This document shows positions 27,916 through 42,162 of a stretch of DNA of 64,000 nucleotides, piece by piece. The translations under genes were made by a program, and so were the position numbers. The notes beneath the pieces were generated by a model that saw only the letters and a program-made list of their open reading frames with translations, had not been told where the DNA came from and did not search any database. The stretch is taken from positions 1,867,501 through 1,931,500 of the forward strand of contig NC_091018.1 of NCBI RefSeq assembly GCF_041296385.1, in the 5' to 3' direction. Every line of letters begins with the position of its first letter. The first letter of the stretch is position 1. The DNA is from Aphelocoma coerulescens (lineage: Eukaryota > Chordata > Aves > Passeriformes > Corvidae).

Positions 27916-30217
27916 CTGGAAAGTAGGTATTTGTTAAATTCTATTCATTATTACAACTGTTCAATCTTAGCTAACAGTAAGTCCATTAGGAAGCCATAAT
28001 AATACATTTTTAACAATCAGTTCAAGGCAAAATGACTGCACTGTCTCAACCTACTGTAAAATATCCAAACAAACAAAGCAAACATCCAGAATTGAAAGGA
28101 ACAAGAAATAAAAATATGACAGTAAGGAATTTTCCCAAGCACTATCAAATAATATTTATGTATTTTTTTCCCAGGAAATTTCACTTGAGCTCCAATTTAT
28201 TGCAAGCATTTTTAAGAACGTGGAGATTTGGTGTTACCTCAAAGCACATGAGTGCCCTCTATTGAAACATTAATAATATTAATAAGTTCTCCATCCAAAA
28301 CCGACAACATAAATCACTTGATATTTATCACACTGAACAAAAGTATGTTTTTATTAATTACTTACACTGCCAGTTGTAAAGAGCAAAACTAACTAAGAAA
28401 ATAGTGTATATTTCAAAGTGATTTCTTTTCAATTAGCAAGATTTGCTAGCCTTATATTCAGCACTTTAAATTATATGGAAAGAATTGTGGCATTGGAGTA
28501 CCTAAAATATAAGCTGATTTTTTGCATAATTTAAAACAGTCAATTTCCACAGAATTTTCTTAAGCATTAAGTAAACCCATTAACAAGGATTTATTTCCTT
28601 TTAAATATCACATAACATATTTGGCACTGAAGGAATAGAATCTTGATGTGCTTAACATTAATTGAACTTAATGAATATTTTAAGTCATTCAAAAGTAACT
28701 GAAAAACTGGAAAGTCAAATTAAGATGAAGTTTCAAGCAGACTGAATATGGTTCTGCTCTCTGAGCACTATTTCTTGTTGCCCTGCAATGAGCCACCACA
28801 GGTTTCATTACAGGCATCACCTAAGAAAAAATGTTAACTTTCAGCTTGAAGAAAAACAAAATCTCTGTTTCAACCTCTTTAGTAATAATAAAAGAGAAAA
28901 GAACATAGAAAACAGGTATTTGTCTCCTTACACCCATTACCACTAGGAAAGCATCTGGCATAAAGTAATTCTGCTGGTTTATAGCCCTGAATTATCAGTT
29001 TACCTTGGGCACGGTCATGCCAGTGCTCACTGAGCCAGTCCCAGGCAGTGCCCTCGGCCCCAGCTGCCTCTAAAGAGCCTAAGCAGGGAAAGCTGAACAG
29101 AAAAGATGATTCAGCAACAAACCAAGCCTTGCTCTCCCCTTGCCTTGTGCTTCCCTGCAAGCCTCCCATGAGCAGCTGGCTTGGTGCTTGTACAAGCCCT
29201 GAGCTACACATCACCAGGTAACCTCAGAATTTCCCACCAGCACTGACCCCTTAACTGTAATGAGCTCCATTTAAAATCCTAAAGTGACACTTCATCAAGT
29301 AATCAGGCCCTTATCACTAATTGTTCTCAATTAAACGAGGAAATAAGACCAGGTGCTCAACAACACAAACAAAAAACCACCCAAGAGTTAAAAATTAGCT
29401 GTCCCATGGGAAGGCAACAAACATTACGAGTTCTGTTTTATCACAGGAGACACTGCAAAGCCTGGATTTGTGTCCACTGAGACAGCTGAGAAAGATCATT
29501 CAAGAAGATGAGTGATCTATTGCAAACTTGATCTGTTTAAGAGTTAAACCCTCCAGATCTCCATGGATCAAGCCTTTAAAGCACTGAACACCACACCCCC
29601 TTCCAACCCGCCCACAGGGTACCAGACTCATCTCAGTAGTTGGGAGCACCAAAGCCAAACCTGCTCTGTCTCCACCTACAATAAAACACACAGGTCCCAG
29701 TCCCCCGGCCTGCAAAGTGCAGAGGTAAGAGAGTTGAACAGAAAGCAGGAGTAACAAATGGTTTTGTTATCAAGTATCACCTCACAGAAAGGGAACTTCC
29801 TACAGTGATAATTCTCATAGATCAGAAGGATTTGTGAGAATCTACCAGGTGAGAGAAACACCTCTGTGAATGAGAGTTCAAGGGCAAAGGTGTTACACCA
29901 GCCCAATGCAAAACAGGTGCTCAGTTATTCAGCTGCTACAGTACCAAAAAAAGGAAAAGTGGTTTGGGGTTTAAACACATTTTATAAACAGACACACAGA
30001 GGGTGAGCTGAGGCAGAATTCACAAGGGGAACTCTGCCTGTACAGGGCAAAGAACCAGTTTCCCTTATCACCCCTCCTAACCTGTATGCAGGTACAGTCC
30101 CATACTGGTTGTAAAATTAGGAGCTATATTTAGACCACAGCAGATCACACATTCAAACATTTCATAACAAACCACAGCCACTCTGACCTACTCAAGCCTG
30201 AAGGCTATAACCCCACT

Positions 30218-30238
30218 ACTATATATATGTATATATGG
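30218..30238. repeat. TA microsatellite
   Basis: Short interrupted TA repeat (ctatatatatgtatatatgg). Confidence 0.7.
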
Positions 30239-31788
30239 ACCATCCATTTAATAAATATTAGCTGTCTGGGTCAGATTAAATTTTTTCTACTTGAAAAAGA
30301 CCAGAGAAGATGTTCTTTCCAAAAAGTTCTTATCCTTCCACACACAAAACTTCAACGCTAACTTCATGACTATTCACAAAAACCAGAGAAACACTAGAAC
30401 CAGATGCTTATGTGACTCTTAAAGTCACAATACAGGATCAACACCAATCTTACCAATCCCAAATTCATAGGGAGAAAGAGACACTACTAAAATTTCTAGA
30501 TTAGACAGCTCCTACAATCTCTCCACCACTTGAGCCACGCTTGACATGGAGCATCAGAGAGCTCTCCAAAGCCATGCTCGTCCCTCTCCTGCCAGAGGCT
30601 CTGATCACACAGTCCATTTCAGCAGTGATTCAGCTGTAACAGCCACAGATTATGGAATTTTGAAAAATAATTAACTCAATTAAAAAGATACTTGATACTT
30701 TTCAGAATCCAATACACTACTGCTGACCAACCTCCGGCCCCTTGTCAGGTTCTCCTCTCACAAGTGCCTGTTTAAAGATAAGACACTTTCTGGTTTGATG
30801 CCACAGAACCAAAGGGAGAGATGAAAGAAGGAAGGATTTTATAGCAGACAGCACAGGGTAGCTCAGAAAAGCAAGATGAAAAATCAATCTGGAAGCTAAA
30901 GCAGCTGTATTACTTCATACAGACCTTGGAGTTTAGTGCTGTGATTATTCATTACAGCACTTTGATAACAGTACTGGCTTACATCTTCATTCAAAATCAG
31001 CTTTTTTCTCAAACCAACGAGCCTTGCAGACAGCACTGAGAGCTGGTGACTGCCATCCCCAGGTTTCCATGACAGAAACAGTCAGAGTTTAAAACAAAAC
31101 GAGCAGCAGAGGGGAAACTTCCTTACTCTGACCACACCTGGTGAAGCAATAGAACACTGAAAGGAACAGGTCAGCTGCCCAGCTCTGCAGTCGTGTTCCA
31201 CAGGGTCCAGCTCCTACCCAACTCCCAGCTGAGCCATCCACACCCCAGCATCCTGTTTAAGTTTGCTGTTCTTGTTTCAGAGCATGACAAGCTTTTTCCA
31301 CACTTTAAGTATGGCTTGGTGCAAACTCAGCCTTCCATAGTCACGGCTCAGCAGTTCCACTCCCCAGAACACACTCACTGCTCAAATCTGCATCAGTCCT
31401 GCACCACATGAGCAGCCCTGAAGGATGGTAGAACCCTCCCGTGAGTGGCTGAACCTGTCCAGACCCTCTAGCAAGTCATTCTTTGCAAAAAGAGACAAGT
31501 ATCTCCTTCACAAGTCTCAGTAAGAGCCCACAAGTCCTAGTATTTGGTTCCCCCAGGACAGCAGCACACGTATCAGAAGAGTTCACTCTTCCAAGGGCCC
31601 CTCAGGTTGTCCTCTGGTATTTCTGATCCCCATGTCTGGGCTAACAGACCAAGCCCATGCACGGCTGCTGTGTTTTATGCAAAGCATTTGAAATCCCCTA
31701 CCCTACATCTCTGTGTTTCTTCAGGATGGTTAATTCCATTTCACACACTTACTGAGATGAATATTTGGACTTATCTGGAATATGTGTA

Positions 31789-31802
31789 TACACACACACA
31801 CA
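31789..31802. repeat. CA microsatellite
   Basis: About six to seven CA units after tatgtgtata. Confidence 0.75.
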
Positions 31803-33469
31803 AGCAGAGATACACGTGTGGTGTTTCTGTTTTCAAGAAATGAAGGAAATTCTACTCTTGGTTATTTAAAGTGATATCCCCATTCATTTGGGAGGAAGTA
31901 AGAACTAACAAGCATTAAAAAAACCCAACAAACCAACAATTAACAGTCACTGAAATGGCAAAATAGCCACTAATGCATATTTATCTCACACTAGTTAGAC
32001 CTGTAGAAAGTTTTGGCTGGGCTTTTCTTTATAATTTATCTCAGGTAGACAAAAGAGGGAAAGGGAAAGAGAGCCAATGTGACAAAGCCAAAGGAGAACA
32101 CACAGACCAGAAAACAAAGACGTAAACACCAACACCATACAACTTTTTTTCCTAATTTAGTGCTCTATTAAGTTAGTAATAATACATTTGTTTATCAGTG
32201 TTAGAGGGAAAAAGCTGATGCAAGATGCTGCAAGGCATTGTTTGCTGCTGATCTGCCATTACCCAGAGCATGTGCAGCTCCAGCTGTACCTTCAGTGAGA
32301 CCTTCAGCTGGGAGCTCATCTAATCCCACTGCTTGAAACCCTTAAAATCCATCCACGGTATACTAAACAAAATGTTATGTAAGTTTAAAACACATTAAGC
32401 AAGACTAATGATAATCATGGCAAAGAACATACACAAATGTGTTGAAATGCTTTTGAGCCCTAATTAAGAAAAAAAATCTACCATCAGTACTTTTGCACTT
32501 CTGTAGTAAAGAAATAAGTGTATATTTTTCTTGAAAATTATCATTTTACACCTGCTCATTAATTTAGCTCCTGAACAGCATTAGAAGTGACCCTGACTCA
32601 TTTTTTTAAATATATATTATTTTATTCAATGATATTAAAGCTGTTAAAGCATTTTATTATGAGCTGAAATGTCCAGTTCATATGAAATTCCTTTCTTTCA
32701 TTAAATTATCAATGAATAATTTTAATAAAGAATTAACAGCAAAAACTGTCAGTCATGAATACAATGAGGATGAAAACTAAAGAGAGATAAAAAGGAGTAC
32801 ATTGAATTACAGTGTGGAGAAAGCAGACATTTAGGTGAACTTTAGCCTACCTTAGCCTGAGCCTTAATCTCCAATTTCTGTCAAGTGTGTACACACAGTG
32901 AACAAAAACATCCTTATATTGTCATGGGAAATGAATGAGCAATTTCATCTTATTTCCATCTGGCAAGCGGCTTCCAAATTGCATTTACCAGTATTTGGCA
33001 GCAAAAGCAAACATACAAAAGAAATTAACTGCTTTGTTATTCCCTCTACCAGAGAGAAGAACTATGGCTAGTACAGGAGTATAGGAGGAAAAAATTAAGT
33101 GTACATACATTGCAAAGGATGTAAACTACACACAAAGGAGTAGACTTGAGCAGCTGAAAGTAATAATGGCACTGAATTCTCCCTCCCCCCCCCCAAAAGA
33201 CCCTGATGTGACATGACTTGGTTGAAATATGAAATAAGGAGTTAGGAATGCCACTGAAAGATCAGAAAGTAATTTGTAGCACAAAAGTTCAGTAAGTTCT
33301 GTTGCAAAATAAAATTCCTTGAAGTCTGGCTAAATTGATCATCTTGGAATGCTACTGATGGTCTTCCATTTCTGTGTTATTCCTAGAGGCACCCAAAAAC
33401 ACAAATAAAAGTCAAATGAAGGGGGAGAAGGAGGAAATTCAAACAAAGCAGTCTAAGATTTGCAGTTCC

Positions 33470-33742
33470 CTTCCCTCAGCAGTAGGTGCACCCTGAGCTG
33501 CCCCTCGGTGTGCCCCCAGCACTCCCAGGCTGCAGGGCCCAGGGCTGGGCGAGGCAGGGCCAGGCAGCGCCGTGGGGCACAGCCCGGCCTCTCTGCGGCC
33601 ACTGCAGGGGACAGCACACGAGCCACGGCCAAGCTCTTGTTGCAGGCAGCAGAATGAACTCTGACCAGGGTTGTGTGCTCCAGCCAAACCACACCAATGA
33701 CCTGCTGATCACCAACAAGGGCAAACGTGTCCGTGCATCCAC
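33470..33742. other. GC-rich block of unknown nature beside CR1
   Basis: Markedly GC-rich compared with flanking intron, open in several frames on both strands. It borders the CR1 copy at 33743-34005 on that element's 3' side. It may be repeat-derived or a retrocopy remnant. No protein family was recognised in either strand. Confidence 0.4.
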
Positions 33743-34005
33743 GGAATTGCTCAGGCTGGAAAAGCTGTCTAAGATCATGAAGCCCAACCAGCAGCCTAGC
33801 ACCACCACCACGGTCAGCACTAAACCACACACCCACGTTTTTGAACACTTGCAGGATGCCCATTTCCCTGGGCAGCTTGTGTCAATGCCTGACAACCCTT
33901 CCTGTGAAGAAATTTCTCCTGCTATGTAATCCAAACCTCCCCTGGGGCAACCTAAAGCCGTTTCCTCTGCTCCTGTCACTTGTTAGCTGGGAGAAGCAGA
34001 GCCCT
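33743..34005 (-). mobile_element. CR1 LINE fragment (about 260 bp)
   Basis: The longest CR1 piece in the window, minus orientation. Recognisable blocks are gaattgctcaggctggaaaa, agcaccaccaccacggtcag, cactaaaccacacacccacg, aatccaaacctcccctgggg and ctcctgtcacttgttagctg, in the order of the avian CR1 3' untranslated region. Open frames crossing it on both strands are artefacts. Ends are approximate. Confidence 0.75.
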
Positions 34006-37000
34006 GACTCTGGCAGCAAGGAGAAAGCAACAGTGCAGGCTAAACAGAGCAGTGACCAAGGAGGAACTCCCTATCCAGTCCTGTATCCAGTGCCACCAGA
34101 GAAGATGCAATAGATCCCAGAGGAGAGGCTCTGGGAGATGCCACAGTTGCCACAGCTGAAGCCACAAATCCCCCTGGCCCACAGCAGCTCTCCTGCAGAA
34201 CGTGTGTGTCATGCAGTTCATGAACTGACATTGCAGTGGTTTGGCATCCAAATTCATTTCTAGCCTTTACTCTGTCATTTGGGCTCGAACTTGGAAATCC
34301 AGCAAACAGTTTTCCCAAATATCCAGAGAGAGATGCAAGAGCATCAGCAGATGCCAGCCACGCCTCCTGTCAATTCAGGCAGCAGCTGGGGGATCTCATG
34401 TTTATTCCCAATGCCACCTGGCATTTTTCAGTTCACCTAAAATCACTCAGTTACCAATTCCTGAAGCAAAATTAATTAAGTACTCCTGCTGTCACTCTGT
34501 CCTTTCTGCAATCACAAGAGCTGAATACCTGGTACAGCAATAAAAAAAGAATTATTACAAAGCAAGCAATTGCTTAAAAGTGAATCTTACACTGAGTTCT
34601 TAAGATAAAAAAAAATAAAACTAACAGGGAGAAAAAAAACATGGAACCTCTTGCAATCTTGTATGTTTCTTGCCTAATTAATGTAATCAAGCTGAAGGAA
34701 GTGGCATCAACCCAACAAACTGTGCTCTGTGGAAGAATAAAAAAGATCGTAACTTAGTTTTACAAATTAGTTTTCCAAAAATAAAAAGTAACAAGGGATC
34801 CATATTCCTGTTAATTGTTCTTATAATTGATTGCTACTTTATTTGACCACCACATTTAATGACTACTATTAATTTAACATGAAATATTCCTTGTTCTGTT
34901 AAAATTGCCCTAAAATGGTTGTAAATAGTCTAATTGTCAATCTCTAGCAAGAACTTGTGCAACAAAGTGCACTTAATTACCCACTCTGTATTGTGATGGC
35001 TTTCAGCTTTCTATCAACAGCCTCAAAGAGATGCCTGGGCCAGAAATATTAAAAAAAACAACCAAACCAACAACCAAAGCAACCCCTCCCCAGGCACACA
35101 CAAAAAATCCCAAATACACCCAACACCTGATTTCACCCCTTCTATTTACTGTGAAAGATGTTGCTTTTGCTGTAAGACAGTAAGCAAATATTAACAATTC
35201 ATGACACACAAATGGTCAGAGAAATACAGATGAACATTAGAAATGAAACAACAGCAGGCAAACAAGGATTAAACTGAAAATATCCTCCATGGGCCTAATT
35301 TACTGGGTTGTAGATGTGCTGGAAGAAGCTGGAACAAAACCCAGTAGCCTTTTCCATGACCTCTTCTCTCACACTTTCCCCATGAATACTGATCTGGAGG
35401 AAAGCCTCAGGGCTGTGCACCCCACTTGTCCTTTTGCCAACATCTCCAAGCTTTCCTCTGGAGGTGCTGGGAGCAGCTCCCAGGGTTTGCTGATCCTTGG
35501 GGTGTGGTGGGCACTGAGGTCTGCACAGCCCCAGCAGCAGTGCCTGACCAAGGAGAGTGGTCCCTGCATTTTAGAACTCCCAGAGGAAGTGTTGATGTGG
35601 GGGAGGGAAGATGTTTGCCTATGGAAATAACATTCTGCCTGTAATAGCATTTCTAATTTCAACAGTCACATGGCCCAGTTATATTTTTTCCTCTGACATC
35701 AGGCCACCATCACCACCAAACCGAGACAGGACAACTATAATTATTTCCCAGATTATAACTGGCATGATTCTTATCCATACAATTTTCAAAAGTTAAAAAA
35801 AAAAGTACCAAGAATCAGAAAAAAACCCTAAACTAAATGTCATTAAACTGCTGTTATATTTTACCAAGATTCTAACAAACTCGTTTTCCTTTATTACTAT
35901 GAGAAGTCTAATAAATAGATCTCTTAATAGTTCACCTACTACTCCCCTTGATTAAGGCCATAAAAGGCTCACCTTCACAAACAAACACACCTATGGGAAT
36001 CACATTTTCCAAAGGACCTCTCCAAATTATAAAGTTAAGATCCCAAGATCTAAAAATCGTTCTATGCAGTCAAGTTAATTAATATTGGTATTTAATGGAA
36101 CAGACTAAAATATTAATAAAAATGAAGTGATAAAATGATTTCTTCTATCACTGTGATATCTGACATTTAACAATCCTGACTTAATATTGAAACATTAAGT
36201 AAAATACACATCTCCAAACAGACATTTTAGTATTCTCTTCCTTTTTGAAGTATTTCTCTGTCATCGAGGTTTTAAATAAACAGGCATGCAAAACTCTTTA
36301 ACTTAGACATAACTAATTCCCAAATCACTCAATTTTTGAGAGTGATGTGGCACATCCTGGTTATACACTCTGATCTACTCAGTGTTACACATCCACTGAC
36401 TTAGTACATAAGAAATTTGATTTTATGTTTAGTTAAAAGAATTCTATTATCCTATTTAGAGTAAAAAAGAAAAAATATTGGTGATTAGCTGGTATTTCTT
36501 GTTATATTAAACCAGGAGAAGTCAAAAAGAAGCTTTCATACCAGGTCCAAAGCAAAACTTCACAGGGTAAAAGGATCATATTAAAAGTAATTGGGAAAGG
36601 ATCTGTCTTAATAGATTCCATTAATTTCAATAGTAAGAGCCCTGTGAGGTTGACTGGTAATCACAGCTTTGACAGCTGATCAATAGAAATAAGGATAAAA
36701 AGATAATATTAGTCAGTCTTCCATAAACAAACACTTCAAACTCTGGCTTTCTGGTGGATGGCATGAAACAAATCTAAGTAGTTGCACATAACCCATCCTA
36801 ATCACATGCCAACACAAATGGTTTGGCCCCATGCTGGTGCCAAGGCTCCTGCAGCCTTTGGAGCAGAACTCCTTGGTTTTAAGCAGACACATCAGAGGGC
36901 AGTGGCCCCACACTGTCACAGGGGATGCACTGCCCATTCTTCCCATCACTCTCACTAATGATCACTAAGTAAGATCATCCCAAGAGTTTCAATATCCTGG

Positions 37001-39576
37001 GACACTGAAACATTTCTGGCATTCTAATGAGACTCAAGAACAAACAGCAGGGGGGACATTTGGTGACAGCCAAACCTGTGAGTGCCCCTCAGTAAATGGG
37101 GCAGATCCAGTGGTATTTTTTGGGTGATGGCCAGCATGGATGTGGTACTGTGGGACTTCTGTGGATCATGCACAATTTTGGTCTGCCCCTCTGGGCAGTC
37201 TTTGAAAACACAGAGAAATAAATATAAATTAGCTATTAATGAGACTTTCAATGAGAAAAAAAAGGAGGCATCAAACCAGGAAGGCTAAAACTCTGGAAAA
37301 CAACACATCTTTTTGAAATACAGAGAAGTGCAATAGCACAGATCCTGAGTTCACTGAAGACAAAACACAATGAAGACTTTATTACATGTGTAAAGGTGTG
37401 ACCTCTGGCTTAGAAAAACACCAACTGCTGGCAGCTGAGAAGTATCTCTGTTTAATCAAATCTGTGTACATCAAGCAGCAGACATTTAATATATATTAAC
37501 ATGTACTTACTCTTTTGACTGAGCATCTGCTCTCAGTCACCTGCTGACGATAAAAGACAAGGCTCAACCAGCCTGAAGTCAGCCCTGGATGGTTGTTTAT
37601 GTTATTACCAACTTAGAACAGATTTACCTTGAAAAAGTTTTCTTGGGGTCCAAGCATCCCAAAGTGTTCTGAACACACCCAGGTGCTCACAGAACACACA
37701 GGCAATGATTATCTGCCTTCAAGAGACACACAAAACAAATTAAGGACACGTTACAGGATTAGTTTTAGGGGAACCTACGGAGTAGTAAATTAATCTGCTT
37801 ACATTGTAGAAGCCCAAAAATAGTGCAGGAACATGCAGCTACAAGTCCCTCACCTTCAGCAGCATTGCCAGGCTCCCCTGTTCACCTCAGCACATTCTGG
37901 GTGCATGCACAGACAGGTTCCACTGGAATTCTAAATTTAGCAGCTGGAACCTATGCTCTGCTGACCTTTTGTATTACCAACACAAGCAAAATTTGGCTTA
38001 AGTGATTCGTTAAGAAAGCAGTGAGTCTGTGCTAATGATCCAAGTCTTAAATGAAACAACAAAAAAAAAGCCAAAGAAAACCTTGACATTTACTCCACAG
38101 GTACTCCCATTCAGAATATGCAGCTTAACGATACTTCCACACTGACTTTTACCATGTGGATTTTTTTTGCTTTTAGAAAGCTTTTAAGCTGCTGCCTCTT
38201 CACAGTGGGGAATTATTCTGTAGTAGTATTCTACAATAATTACACATCCCCACCTTACAGAACAGAATAAAGCATGTGAAAGGGAGAAGTTTCAGAGACA
38301 TTTCAGCTTCTCATTTTGCACAAGACAAACAACAGTCACACAATAGAGTTGTAATTTCAGCTTTACATCCTTTCGAGATGATTACTAAGTAACTCAAAAA
38401 GCTGATACTTTTGTTATTATTGGTATTAATGCCTATGTACGTAGTATTTTCAATTTCTCAATGAATTCAGAAACTTAATAGCATGATTGTTAACTTTTAA
38501 TCCTTTAGATAGCTTTTGAATGTCTCTTTCTCCCAAAAACCTTTATTCATACAGGTAACAGAACTATCCTTACTCTACTATAAATGGCAGAAATTCTTGC
38601 AATAGCAGATATTTTGTCCAAAGCATCCTGGAACAGCATTACAGTAGAAGCAACTATCACTCAGAGAAAGGTTCCATGTCAAAAGCAGATGACACATTTT
38701 TGGGGAATATTTTTGGTCAGCAGTAAGAAAGGTGTGTGTGTTTCAGCCCATAAAACAAAACCCATGGAGAAGGCATCATTTTTTTACAAATACAGAATCA
38801 CGGCAGGTCAGCACAGTGAGCAATGGAACCAGGCCATGAATCAGACACATTTTGTCAGTTTATGCTTTTGCAGAAAAAAAAAAATCCACATTCTATTTCT
38901 TTTGATAGAAAGTAGATTTAGGAGGAAGTGCAGGATGTGCAACCGTGGTTCTGCTGAGAGATGCAGGGGACATCTCTTTAATACAGACTTGAAAGAACTA
39001 TTTTACAAGTAAGACCATAAATTCTGCTTATGAGCACGGCTTTGTTTACAGCGGGGTTTTATTTATTTAAGCAGATACATTGTTATTCCTAGAACTCTGC
39101 TGGAAGTTTTAAGGCAAGTGAAATATTGGTGCATAGTCTCTTTAATAGTCAGCACCAGCTGTCCTGGTAAGTAGCTGGTCTGTTCTCCACCCTTTCCTCT
39201 ACACTTGTTTATTCTCCCCCTGCTTCACTTGGGTCACAAATTCCCAGCCAGTGTTCAGCTGAAGAACCTGCACTGGAACACTCAGCTGGAGTTTCCTTCA
39301 CCAATGCTGAGGAAGTTGCCAGAAAATGTATCTACAGCTACAAACACATCAGAGGGCAAGAGGAATTGTTTTAAACCATTCAGAACTACTGAACACAGAC
39401 CTGGAACTGACAAGCAACTGACCTCCAACTCACCATCAGTGTATTTTATATACAGATATAAATTGTTACACATGAAAGAGAAGCCACACTTTAGGAAAAC
39501 TGCCACAGTGGATAATCTTAACAGTTCATTGACCAAAGGATTACTGTCGAATCCAGAGAATGACTTAATCACATCA

Positions 39577-39701
39577 TCACAGAATGGTTTGGGTTCGAAG
39601 AGACCTTAAAGGTGATCTTGTTCCACCCCCTGCCATGGGCAGGGACACCTTCCACTAGACCAGGTTGCTCAGAGCTCCATCCAACCTGGCCTTGAACACT
39701 T
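39577..39701 (-). mobile_element. CR1 LINE fragment (3' end)
   Basis: tcacagaatggtttgggttc, then cccctgccatgggcagggac and accttccactagaccaggtt, close to the common avian CR1 3' end, so a relatively well-preserved copy. Minus orientation. Confidence 0.88.
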
Positions 39702-42117
39702 CACATTGAGAGGAACTAGCTTCCTATTAAATAGATTTTTAGAATACCTAACCTAAATTCCCATAAAAAATGCAGCAGCATACTTGAAGAAGAACATCTT
39801 TTGCAGGTTATTCTTTCTGTTTTGACATTAGAGAAAGCATTCTTTCCAGTCTATTCTCTTTATTTATTCATACAGAAGGGGTTTTATTCCAGGAATATAG
39901 ATTTCTATTTGTTTAAAACCAAACAAAACCCATTTCTTTTTGCAGTTCAACATATTCTTTTTTTCAATTCAACTTCTGAATTTCTTTTTCATCGAATTCA
40001 CAGAAAAAATACTCTCTGTAAGAGCATTATAGATCAAGACTACTTCATGAATGTATTCATATTTCATGCTAATTAGTCTTTGTACACAATCCCTCTCGCT
40101 GCTGTGCTGAGTCCATGTGTCTCTGTCTTCAGCTCCTCGTTAAATGTGCTGGGCTTTATTTGAGCACTGCATCACCCAGACTCAAACAGACAGGTCGGAA
40201 TGCAGAGCTGCCTTTCTTCCCCTGCTGGATTTTATCAAGCTGGTAACACACAAAAGCTCCAGCTCCTTAGAAAAACGAGGCATGTAGGAGGTACAGAAGG
40301 TACTAACTGCTACCAGTTATCACACAGCAGGCTGGAATTCCAGACTTCTGGAATATGTGGGTAATGAACATTTGTTTGTGTGTCACCAGCAGTGATTCTT
40401 ACACTTCTCTAATGGGAACCTCCAAGACCTTGAATGTAGGACAAAGCCCACTGGCACCAATTTCCTTCGTAGGAAAAACCCAATGCCTTTGAGAGTTCAC
40501 CTTCCCTTGGCTTTTTTTTTTATAGTCACAAGTGCTCTTCCGCCTTTCCTCTTCAAGATTTTTATTTTCAAGTTCTGAGAGCTCAGGTACAACAAATTAA
40601 TACATGAATTCTGTAAGTAACCACCTAAAATATAAGGCATTATAACTAAGACAGCTCAGTCACAACATTGTTATAAATACACAGAAGAGCCCTTTTAAGA
40701 CAATACATGTCTGTCCTCACTCCAATTCTATTAAAATCTTCTGGTGAAGCTTTCTGACAAAATTACTAATTGAAACTTGCAGAAAATCTGAGCAGCAGGG
40801 GCTTTGTTACTAATATTTTTCAGCAGTTTTTCAGTGCCAGAGATTTCTTAACCAAAAGATGGCCCTGCAGCAGGCACACACACAATGACAGCCTCTTCAA
40901 TCTCCGTTTGCCATGTGGCACTGAAAAGGCAGGTGGATAATCAGCCTGTACCTGCAGAACTGCTCCAGTCTCCCAATAACCAGCAGGATTCCTTATTTCA
41001 AGTCCTTGCTCCTCAAGTCTCCAGTAGGGAAGACCAACCTGTCCCTAGTGATGTTCCAAAAGGGTTAAGCACTGCCAATTAAACTAAAACTGAGGGAATG
41101 GCCTCCACATTAGAGCATCTGACCTGGAAGCAGAACAGACAGAATGCTGATTCTGAAAATGAACTCCATTTCTATAGGAACTGTGTGGAATACATTAAGC
41201 TGTACCTCCAAGCAATCCATGAGTAATGACAGCAGCTTTCAAATAGCCCAGACCTGTCTCTTAATCTGGATCTAACTGCATTTGCATACAGACTGTTGTA
41301 TTTGATTTTCTGAAGGTGCAATTGTTGCAGTTCTTTATGTACTGCTGACTAAGATAATGTCCAAACTTCTCTATTAGAACCCTCTTATGGAACAACAATG
41401 CTCTGAAAAAACACTAACTCTGCTGCACAAGGAAAGAAAGCAAGCTCCAGGAATAGCAAACTGGAGATCAGGATAATTGCATCTATCTGATCCATCCCTC
41501 TTTGTTTTTCCCCCTTATGAATCTACCACAAAGCTTTTAAAAGCAGAGGCCCAAGAGACACAATCAAAACGTTCCACAGCCTGGGACCTCCAGTGAAATT
41601 CCTGCCTCTGTCCAACCCTAGGGCATGAGCATTCTGAAAGCATTATTTATATAACATTTTACAAGAAAAGAAAACAATAAATGAAAATAGCACAACTGAG
41701 ACTGAATCTAACTTCTGAGAAAGTCTAAATAGTTTTGTTTTTTTCATCTGGGATATTCTTCATTCACTGTCACATGATGAAAACAACTACAGTTAGTAGG
41801 TCACACCAACAGGACACATATTCTACGCAGTATTTTTTCAAAATAAATTGTTTTCTTAGTGACTCCACATTACAAACTACCTTTGACATAGAAATTAAGT
41901 TATTGAAAAGTGTATTAAAATGCTATTTGAAATAAAATATTAAGAATTAATATTTACAATCTTTACCTCCTAACTGGAACTTTTTCTTTTGGACCCTTCA
42001 GAACACTACTCTCATATCAGTCCTGTTGTCCCATAATGAATGAAATGGGTCCTGATGCTCTTGAAATAAGACCTGGACTCTAAAACAACTCTAAGATCAT
42101 TTATTAATTTTTAAAAA

Positions 42118-42162
42118 TGATATAAAATATATACAAATACAGAGATATACATATATAAATCT
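42118..42162. repeat. AT-rich microsatellite-like stretch
   Basis: Interrupted ATA/TA repeat (gatataaaatatatac, gatatacatatataaat). No function seen. Confidence 0.6.

Noticed and set aside
33486..33929. 147-codon plus-strand and 136-167-codon minus-strand open frames
   Set aside because: They overlap a CR1 3' fragment and a GC-rich block where stops are rare. No protein family is recognised, and the frames on both strands compete.
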